64,000 nt of DNA from Boesenbergia rotunda (lineage: Eukaryota; Streptophyta; Magnoliopsida; Zingiberales; Zingiberaceae), in the NCBI GenBank assembly GCA_024364735.1, contig JAGFNQ010005241.1, positions 353,786 to 417,785 of the forward strand. The letters are read 5' to 3'. Made by a program: the position numbers and the translations under genes. This document shows positions 55,480-64,000 of this stretch, one piece after another. The notes under the pieces were generated by a model. The model was given only the letters and a program-made list of their open reading frames with translations, was not told the origin of the DNA and searched no databases. Numbering within the stretch: the first letter of the stretch is position 1; each line of letters starts with the position of its first letter.

Positions 55480-56168
55480 ACAATGTCACTAAGTTAAACA
55501 GTGCAAAGAGAGGAACATAATGCAACATGAGAATGTTCAAAGGTTATGTCCCGCTCAAATATTGTGGATGATAAGTCATCAGCCAACCAATTTGCTAATG
55601 TATATGTTTCTCCTGAATTTGTGGATGAAAAGTCATCAGTCAACTGATTTGCTAATGTATATGTTTCTCTTGAAAAGCATTTCAACATGGAGTTAGATTG
55701 GTTGGGAGATGGATCTCCGGCCTACTTTGAAGCTTTAGTTATGATTTGTTTGAGATGTATTATTGATAGATGGAGAGGAAAGATAGAATTTTTTTTATTA
55801 CTTTTGTGAGTATTTATATAGTTGTTAGGAGACCATTTCCATGCTGATCAGATTATCATTGTGAGAGCTGGTTAGGAGATTATATTTGACAGTTGTTGAT
55901 TGTTTCTCCATTCATTCAATGCCTTGTGTAAATATGGATATTGAGATTTGGTGCTGTTGATTGGGACTGAGGTAGAGATGATGTTAGCGATTGAAGTTGA
56001 GCCAGAGTAGATATTCAGATTGAAAGTCGAGATTGGGAAATGGTGTTGGGGTCTGAGACTGAGTTAGGATAGACGTCAGTGTAGACTGAGACGGTGTCAA
56101 AGACATGAAGTTGAATCATAGTAGATGTTTAGATCGGATGCCGAGATGCTGTTAGGATTTGGGACTGA
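55480..56168. other. Intergenic region with a short local duplication
   Basis: A 57-bp direct duplication built around 'gtggatga(t/a)aagtcatcag' and 'tttgctaatgtatatgtttct' lies at 55563-55678. From 55920 to 56160 the sequence has imperfect repeats of 'gattgagactgagatagatgt' type. No gene was seen. Confidence 0.5.
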
Positions 56169-56176
56169 GCTGTGTA

Positions 56177-56643
56177 TAGGGGTGTCAATTCGGGTGGGTC
56201 GGGCTGAGGAAAAATTTTTTTTTTAACTCCCAACCCGAATCTGATCCGAATCCGATTTCAACCCGAAACCCCCGAACCCGACCAACCCGACCCGACTTGA
56301 ATAATCCGAAAAAATCGATTCAAAACGTCTTTTTTCGTCATTTTTCTTATAATTCTTCACTTTTATCTCAATATTTCATCATGATTATACTATATTGATA
56401 TTAATATATATAAAAATATCTTAATTTTCAAAATAAAATTTGATTTAATCCTAAAAAATTCACAAAATATTAAATTTTGGGTCAACCCGAACTCGACCCG
56501 ATCCGAACCTAATCCGAAATTTTTTCAACCCGAACCCCCCAACTCGAACCCGACCCGAACTCGAAAATTTTCAACCCGAATTCGATTTTTTTCGGGTCGA
56601 TTTGGGTTAGGTCGTCGGATCGTGTTGATTTTTGACACCCCTA
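56177..56643. mobile_element. MITE, hAT-like, with perfect 8-bp target duplication
   Basis: Flanked by GCTGTGTA on both sides (56169-56176 and 56644-56651). The ends are inverted: TAGGGGTGTCAA on the left and TTTTTGACACCCCTA on the right. Subterminal regions are made of 'aacccgaacccgacccg' repeats that pair with each other. An 8-bp duplication and this type of end are characteristic of hAT-derived MITEs. There is no coding capacity. Confidence 0.92.
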
Positions 56644-56870
56644 GCTGTGTAGATGTTGAGATGAAAGTTTAGATTAAGAGATGATGTTGAGACATGAGCA
56701 GAGTCCAGGTAGATATCGACGTTCGAGTTGGTCATCGGACTTGAGTCTCATTTGAGTTATATCCCATTATTTTTGTATTAAAAATGATACGCAATAAAAA
56801 TTTGGAACATAAAACCCAACGAAAATGATATGATATTTCAATTGTAGTGATTTTCGACGAATTCACTTAC

Positions 56871-57252
56871 ACCCTGTTTGGAAACCTTTTAAGTAGGAAA
56901 TTGAAATTCAATTTCGGTCCATCCGGAATTGAATTCCAATTCTCATGTTTGGAATGAATTGTAAAATCAGAATTGAATTCAATTCAATTGTTATACTTTT
57001 ACGATTTTATCCTATGAGGATGGAGCCGGAGCAACTTTAATTTATTTTGTGAGGGGGCGATTTGGTAATTTAGTTCGTTTAAGTGATTTCCTTTCACAAA
57101 TCACATGTGTTTAGGTGTGATTTATTTTGAGGGGTTTGAAAGTAATTCGAATTCAATTCTTTAGTAATTCCTTCTTGAAAATTACTATCAAAAGATGGAA
57201 TTGAATTCGAATTCTTAAAGGAATTCTAATTCCTTCCTTTTTAAACAGGGTT
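56871..57252. mobile_element. MITE with ACCCTGTTT ends
   Basis: The ends ACCCTGTTTGGAAACC and TTTTTAAACAGGGTT are inverted, and the inner parts contain paired GAATTGAATTC/GAATTCGAATTC words. The target duplication is not clear. Superfamily is uncertain (hAT or PIF-like). Confidence 0.6.
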
Positions 57253-58085
57253 CCAGAGTATAGTTTGATTCGGGACGACGGTACCGTCATCAATGTTCAG
57301 GCGTAATTGGATGTGTACATGAAAAATATCACATTTTTATTATTGAATTTCATGTTTCAAATTTTCGTTACGTATTATTGTTTATGTATAGTGCTATCAT
57401 ACTCGGAAACATTCGTCTGACACTCTCCATTCAATCTCCCTTATGTTCCCCAAGAATTCAAAGTCCAGTTCATCATTCATTTGCCTTCTCCAAGGCATCT
57501 CCATTTGACATTTGCACCGGCACCAAAGACTAGTGCTTAAGCCATTCAGGCATCTTGAAGCCATCTAAAACTCCGGTTGCATACAAGCAAGCAGTTTGCA
57601 GACACCGAAGAATTTATATTTTTGAGGTCGATCTTCAAGAATTGACGGTCTATATTTTCTATTCTATCATGCATCTCCCATTTATATATCTAAATTTATT
57701 TCTCCATATTCATGGATCTATTTTAGAGGCGCTCATTTTTTTAAAACCGTCATTTTTATCCCTTAATCGAAGAACAAGGAGTAAAATTAAAGAGGGGGAG
57801 GTGGAAGAGAACCTGTTTGCAAGCCGTGGGACAGATGATGCAAAGAAAAGAACTCTTCAAAGATTTGATTATATTGGGATAATTTTAACTACTAAAGGGT
57901 GGACGTCAACATTACTAAGCACACTTTGACCATTTACTAATCAACTCAATTTGTAGAACATGTGACTTAGATTGGAATAAGCTAAGCATCGGTTGTCATC
58001 ATACGGCAAATACTTAGTCCGGTCATATGAATGCTCATGAACTTCACTAGTTCTTTCAATTGATAAACTTCTCCACTAGTTCCTT

Positions 58086-58090
<5 letters not shown>
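57253..58090 (+). other. Intergenic region with an unrecognised ORF
   Basis: A 124-residue frame lies at 57555-57929 (MKPSKTPVAYKQAV at the start, one hydrophobic stretch in the middle, a charged C-terminus). It has no recognised domain and average base composition, so it may be chance. Nothing else was seen. Confidence 0.3.

Positions 58091-58142
<52 letters not shown>
58091..58142. repeat. TA microsatellite, left block
   Basis: About 26 TA units ending directly at the left fold-back element. Confidence 0.95.
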
Positions 58143-58145
<3 letters not shown>

Positions 58146-58999
58146 GATTTGATCTCATGAGCGACAAAAGCTGCGTGCCCATGCACGACAAGCTTCCTGA
58201 TCATTCAAGTGACCGATCAGGCATTTGCCTGATCGGCCACCGTGACTTGACTGATCAAGCACTCTTCGATGGCAGCGAGCCGGTGACTAGCAATGACGGA
58301 CGGAGGGTGCGACGAACCCGACGGGTTCACGTGCCCCTCTTGGTTATAGTATGGTGTTGGGGCCGCGGCCGGAGGCCGCTGTTGGTCAGCAATCCTCGAC
58401 GGGTTCACGTGTCCCTCTTGGTTATGGTGTTCGGGGCGGCGGGCGGAGGTCGCCGTTGGTCAGCAAGCCCCGACGGGTTCAGGTGTCCCTCTTGGTTATA
58501 GTATGGTGTTCGGGACGGCGACCGGAGGCACTTGCCGCCCTCGGAGAGTGCCTGATCGGTCATGTGAACCCGTCGGGGCTTGTTGACCAACGGCGGCTTC
58601 CGGCCGCCGCCCCAAATACCATACTATAACCAAGAGGGACATGTGAACCCGTCAGGGCTTGCTGACCAACGGCGGCCTCAGGCCGCTGCCCCGAACAACA
58701 TACTATAACCAAGAGGGACACGTGAACCCGTCGAGGCTTGCTGACCAACGGCGGCCTAACCAAGAGGGACACGTGAATCCGTCGGGGCTTGCTGACCAAC
58801 AACGGCCTCCAGCCGCCGCCCCGAACACCATACTATAACCAAGAGGGACACGTGAACCCGTCGGGCTCGTCGCACCCTCCTCCCGTCATTGCTAGTCACT
58901 GGCTCGCCGCCCTCGGAGAGTGCCTGATCGGTCACTTGACCGATCAGGAAGCTTGTCGCGCATGGGCGCGCAGCTTTTGTCGCTCAGGAGATCAAATCC
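58143..58999. mobile_element. Fold-back element 1 with long inverted arms
   Basis: The ends GGATTTGATCTCATGAGCGA (58145 onward) and …TCGCTCAGGAGATCAAATCC (to 58999) are inverted copies. Inside, each arm carries tandem modules of about 75 bp with 'gggttcacgtgtccctcttgg' (left arm, ~58320-58510) or its complement (right arm, ~58560-58860), so most of the element can fold back. TGATCGGTC/GACCGATCA palindromes lie near both ends and at the centre. No coding sequence is recognised; the ORFs here read across the repeats. Confidence 0.75.
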
Positions 59000-59008
59000 T
59001 TATATAGA

Positions 59009-59512
<504 letters not shown>

Positions 59513-60659
59513 CTCAAATAGAATTAAAATCTCGGCATCTCCACAATTAATTTGAAATATCTGAAACGGATTTCCCCTTAATTCAATTTATCCCCATGAA
59601 CTCTAAAAAGAGATATTTTTTTTTAAAAAAAATCTGAAATTTTTTGAAAAATACTATAAGATTATTTCCTAATTTATCCTTAGAGTTCAAATTGTCGTAT
59701 TTAATATCGTCTCTCCTAATGTAAAATCCTAACTACGTGCACTAGTTGTCATGGTACCTCAATCATCGAATGAAAATAGCGAAAGTAAAGAAAAGGAGTC
59801 TGGCAGAGCCCCAAGGTGGAGTATATACCTAGATCATTAACTATTTGAGAGGTGAAGATATCTTTGGAGATCATAGGAACGTACAAAAGAAATTTATGAA
59901 AAAGTAGTGATCATGATTCAAATCTGCTTGTGGCTTATCGACCTCGGCTAAAAAAAAACTTGGGCCGCTCAAAAGGCTCGGCCTAATGACTCGGTAACTT
60001 GAACGCTCAGTATATCAGATTATCTCGATAGCTCAGATCTTACATCAGCTTGGACCAACTCAAGATGTGATCACGTAGGTGATTCCTACTGACTTGGACT
60101 CAATCAGATATTGACAGATTAGTATATATATCACATAACTACATCATACACAAGATACAAATGGATATTATTTTTCTTACCCTAAGTCTCAAAGGATGTT
60201 TCAACTAGCCCAAACATTATATGCTTATTTTTCAAAAAAAAAATAAATTAAAGTTTTGATTTACTTATAAATAATTTCTATAATTTACTTATCATTTTTA
60301 TGGTATAATTTACAATGTTTTCGATTATAAGTTGATAAGACATAAATCATGCTTTGTAATAATTAATTTTAATTTCAGCATGATTCATATTTCTCTATTC
60401 TATATATCATTCTTAATTATGTGATATTTTTAAATATTTAAAATGTTATTTCAATTACTTTAACTATTAACTATTATATCATGAATATTTTTTAATGTAT
60501 TATAGTTTTTTATTTTTTTTAAACAATATCTTCTAAAATTCATTGTTTTCCATGAGAATTTTTATTTTTATTTTAAAATGAAAAATTAATTTAGAGTTTC
60601 ATCACAATAATTTAAAAAAACATTTAAAAAAAGAAAAATAAAATTTAAAATGGAGATTA
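59513..60659. other. AT-rich intergenic DNA
   Basis: Homopolymer-rich DNA with no coding frame above background. No transposon ends or RNA genes were identified. Confidence 0.4.
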
Positions 60660-63130
60660 TGTATTGGACACCAAATTCTGTTAGGATCTACTCATCTACC
60701 TATTGATTTACTCTATTGGTTGTCTGGCCCAATTAAAATCTAATAGTTTATGGGAAAATTGAAATATAAAATATGAATAAATTATTTTTTATTTTGATAT
60801 TAAATAAGTTTTGATAAAACACTTCAAATCTGTGCAACACTGCAACGTGATGGGTCATAACATAGCTTTGATCATTTTTACATTTTTTAAAAAAAAATAA
60901 AATAATGTATAAAATCTTTATGATGGTAAAAAACGATTCGCTTATATAGTATTCTCGCCAATTTATCCCAAGGTCAATACTAAAAAGGTAAGTCAAGGGG
61001 CTGCTACTCCGAATGTTGTGGCAAACACATGGAGAGGGCTAATACTAGTTTTGTTAAATTTTGACCCAAATCTTAAGATAATAATTTTGTACAGATTAGA
61101 TATCCGTCCATCCCATGGAGACTGTGTATAAAGCCTTTATGGTTCTATTGATTAAACTATTATTTTTATTTTGATATTAATTAAATTTTGATGAAACACT
61201 TAATATTAATGTAGATTCTAACTTACCTAATAAAAATATATTCAATAACATAAAATGCAACATAGTGATGAGCGGAAGCATAGTGGATACATAACCTACA
61301 CGTCCGAAGACTGAAACATTGGCTCTAATAATATTTTTAAAAAATAAAATAGTTGATTAAGCATGTGTGGTTAAGCATTGGGCTCCAAAATTTGATATGG
61401 AATCAATGCATGACCCAACTAAGGCCCAATAACCTACTTACCTAATAATACTATATTCAATATTTTAAAATATATTAAAGTAGTGCAGCGAAATCGTGAT
61501 GAGCACCATAGGTCCTAAGATCGAAACTTAGATCTAAATAGTTGATTAAGCCTGTGGCATTATATTGAGTTCCAAATTCCAATACGGACAATTTCTATGG
61601 TCCAATAACCTACTCACCTAATATTACTATATTTAATATTTTAAAATGTATTAACCGACAATTTTCATAGCCCAACTAAGGCACAATAACCTACTCACCT
61701 AATAATACTATATTTAATATTTTAAAATGTATTAAAGTAGCATAACGTAAATGTGGTGACCCCATTATGAACATGTCCCAAGATTGAAACTAAACTCTGA
61801 TAATTTTTTTAAAAAATCAAATAGTTGATTAAGCCTTTGTGGTTCTGTATTAGACTCCAAATTCTGATACAGAATCGGCTTATGACCCAACTAAAGCTCA
61901 ATAGTCTACTCACCTAATAATACGATATTTAATATCTTAGAATGTATCAAAATGGCACAGCGGAAACGTAGTGGGCCCATAACTTTCAAGTCTCAAGAAC
62001 GAAACTTGGCTCTAATATTTTTTTAAAACATAAATTAGTTGATTTTAAACATAAATTAGTTGACTAAGCCTTTGTAGCTCTGTATTAGACACCAAATTCT
62101 TATATGGAATTGGCTTATAGCCCAACTAAGGTCTAATAGCCAACTCATTTAATAATGATATATTCAAAATTTTAATATGTATCAGAGTGGCACATCGGAA
62201 GCGTGATGGGCCCATAACCCATAGGTCCCAAGATCGAAACTTGGCTTTGATAATATTTTTTTTAAAAATAGTTGAATAAGCCTTTTATGCTGGCAAAAGG
62301 CGATTCGCTCGCTCCCAGCGCCCCGCCAACCCGTCCTAGGGCCAATACGGAGGAGGTAGTGCGTAGGGCTTGATTAAGCCTTTGTGGCTCTAGATTAGGC
62401 TCTAAACATTAGTCCAATAACATATGGACAAATAACAAAATATAAAAAAAAATAATTAATCAGGTTGGCAACATCTAATTTGGGATGACAAAAAGTAAAA
62501 TATAAATTGTAAGATATGAGTGATTATTATTTTTGATATTAATTAAGATATTTAAATGTGAATTTTAACTTATCACATAAAACTGTATTCGATATTTTGA
62601 TGTATATCCGTTCAGCATTTTTATGTCAACGATCCATTAAAAATTTTTATCTATTAATTCGTTGAAACTGAAATTCGATCAGCTCCAAATATTGATACGG
62701 AATCAACCCACGGCCCAACTAAGGCTCAATAATTTACTCATCTAATAATACTATATTCAATATTTTAAAGTGTATGAGAGTAGCAGCTGAAGAATGGCAG
62801 ACCCATAATTCATCGGCCCCTACCATAATTCATAGGTCCCTACATCAAAATGGGCTTTGATAATTTTTTTTAAAAATAATAAAGTTGATTAAACATTTAT
62901 GACTTTGGATTAAATTTCAAATTTTGATACGAAATCAGCTCATGACCAACTATGGCTCAATAATTTTATGGACAAAAAAATAAAATATAAATTCTAAAAT
63001 ATGTGTAAAAATAATAATAATTATTTTGATATTAATTAAGATTGATAAAACACTTAATATTTAAATGTGAATTTTAACCCATTGAGTAATACTATATTCA
63101 ATATTTTGATATGTATTAGTACAGCATGTT
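60660..63130. repeat. Degenerate tandem array of ~220-bp units with primer-site-like motif
   Basis: The block 'cctaataatactatattcaatattttaaaa' or variants begins near 61213, 61435, 61612, 61693, 61911, 62144, 62733 and 63080. Between them come 'cagcggaaacgtagtgggcccataac', 'agatcgaaacttggctctgataat' and 'ttgattaagcctttgtggctct' in constant order. The minus-strand reading TATCAGAGCCAAGTTTCGATC recalls the tRNA-Met primer site of LTR elements (TTATCAGAGCC). The array may be tandem TRIM-like units or a satellite derived from one. Units are 5-30% diverged by eye, some incomplete. Confidence 0.6.
62283..62352. mobile_element. Fragment related to the SINE family A tail
   Basis: 'ggcgattcgctcgctcccagcgcccc' followed by 'ggaggaggta' resembles the end of the SINE at 53059-53260 ('acgttcgtccccagcgcccacggaagaggtaa'). 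A more decayed version ('acgattcgcttatatagtattctcgcc') is at 60932-60965. Both are inside the 220-bp array. Confidence 0.35.
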
Positions 63131-63228
63131 TAGATTAATATTTTATTATAATCAAAAGGGGTATATCAGGGCCAAGCTCCCGGGTAGCGAATAATTCTAT
63201 AACTCTTTGTCCTCGGGTGAGATCTCTT

Positions 63229-64000
63229 CTAAACTCGGTCGATGCTCATGAAACCCAGGTCAGCATCTGGAGGCAAAAGTTGGGTCTTCCTCAGCTGGTC
63301 GATGGCCTTGTGGAAGTCTTGCTTCAAGCGCTTCATTACCTGGCTGACAATGATATCGCCGAATTTATCCGACTCCAGGAACTTAACATTCAGGTCTGCC
63401 TCGGCCTCTTTAATACGGGAAGCCTCAGCAGCCCAAAAGTTACACAGTTCGGCCTCAGCTGCCTCCTTGGCACGCTTTAGTTGCTCCATCTCAGTAGACA
63501 TTTTGTCTTGGTCCGCCAGAGCCTCCTTGAGCCTATCCGAGGTGACCCATACTTCTGACCGTGCCTGGGCCAGGTCTTCCTCGAAGTTAGACAAGCGATC
63601 AGCCGCCATCATGAGGTCGGACTCCTTCTGAGCGAGCTGGTGCGCTTGGTTTTTGACACGTTCATTCAATCTCCCGGTTGAAGCCTCCAGAAGTCGGATA
63701 TCCCTCAATAACTTCTTCAACTGGTTGATGGCACCATTGAAGCCCTGTTTGAGGATCTTCAATGTCTGCCCAGCCAAAATATCGTCGTACTCATCAGACT
63801 GCAGGAACTTAGCCTTTGAACTCCGCCTTGGCCTTGGACAGTTGGACTGCATGGTCAATCTTCTGCTTCTGTAGCTCAGCCTCAACCTCCTCCTTGGCGG
63901 ACTTCAGCTCCACCACCTCCCAGGACAGGCGATCTTGAGCCCCCAATATTTCTTAGAGCTTCTGGGCAACGGCAGAAGCCTGGTCCTAGGCTCGAGTGAT
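63229..64000 (-). pseudogene. C-terminal coiled-coil part of a gypsy-type gag-like protein
   Basis: The minus frame from about 63870 to a TAG at 63229-63231 encodes a long heptad-rich coiled coil: 'AQLSKAKAE'-like start, then 'ESDLMMAADRLSNFEEDLAQ', 'KMSTEMEQLKRAKEAAEAEL' and two 'FLxSDxxxDI' segments spaced ~180 residues apart (FLQSDEYDDILAGQ and FLESDKFGDIIVSQ), each followed by 'LKQxFxxAIxQL'. The upper part (63886-64000) continues the coiled coil but has stops (TAG near 63985, TAA near 63955) and a frameshift near 63815. This architecture is typical of the coiled-coil end of plant Transposase_28-type proteins. The N-terminal domain lies beyond the window. Confidence 0.65.

Larger units (their letters stand above)
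53290..55480 (+). ncRNA. Probable non-coding snoRNA host gene
   Basis: The region begins with a GC-richer, leader-like block (53350-53470) that contains 'gcgctagggtttgg', the kind of motif found at plant ribosome-related gene starts. It then carries three tandem C/D snoRNA copies spaced by 562 and 393 bases in intron-like, T-rich sequence. The intervening blocks 'ttttgtcccaacaag' and 'aataagattctaggcattgttga' are also duplicated, so the whole cassette was copied. No protein domain is visible. Exact exons and ends are unknown. Confidence 0.5.

Overview
This window looks like nuclear DNA from a plant with a large, repeat-rich genome. It holds one clearly intact protein-coding gene, a GRAS transcription factor of the NSP1 type, in 64 kb. 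Nearly everything else is nested or decayed transposable elements. The NSP1 protein and the mix of LTR families suggest a monocot. A Zingiberales-like source is only a guess and cannot be settled from the sequence alone.

Layout. 1-2.8 kb: a tandem array of short hairpin repeats, a probable copia-type LTR, a gag-like fragment and a truncated LTR. 2.8-11.3 kb: a minus-strand, gag-only Ty3/gypsy element with an Athila-type primer-binding site, ~1.7 kb LTRs and an unusual repeat-bearing ORF. 11.3-17.3 kb: a broken Ty1/copia element split by a TRIM (13694-14384) and, in its 3' LTR, by a 960-bp solo LTR (15951-16910). 17.3-21.2 kb: a gag-only copia element. 21.2-25.0 kb: unassigned DNA, then a diverged gypsy LTR carrying a SINE with a perfect 14-bp target duplication. 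25.0-32.8 kb: a young-looking gag-only copia element with 1.5 kb LTRs, inserted in an older copia remnant (24.15-25.0 and 32.8-34.1 kb).

34.2-38.9 kb: the NSP1 locus on the minus strand (CDS 35011-36684), with a TATA box and upstream ORFs. 38.9-45.6 kb: two SINE-like repeats and a decayed minus-strand chromovirus-like gypsy element that carries a 919-bp solo LTR. 45.4-50.6 kb: a 158-bp tandem array split by a 3.2-kb solo LTR, then an element packed with GGCCTGAA hairpins. 50.6-53.3 kb: duplicated AT-rich DNA and a second SINE copy. 53.3-55.5 kb: three tandem C/D-box snoRNA copies in what is probably a non-coding host gene. 56-57.3 kb: two MITEs. 58.1-59.5 kb: two fold-back elements inside a TA microsatellite. 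60.7-63.1 kb: a degenerate ~220-bp tandem array. 63.2-64 kb: a coiled-coil gag-like pseudogene.

The strongest cross-cutting signal is that at least seven apparently unrelated repeat families carry clusters of short palindromes or mini-hairpins (GGGCGCCC, CAGTCGACTG, TGATCGGTC/GACCGATCA, CCTAGC/GCTAGG, GGCCTGAA/TTCAGGCC). In two arrays the arms vary together so that pairing is kept. Three separate elements have lost pol but keep gag-derived ORFs, which suggests movement in trans. Alignments, identities and family assignments were judged by eye.
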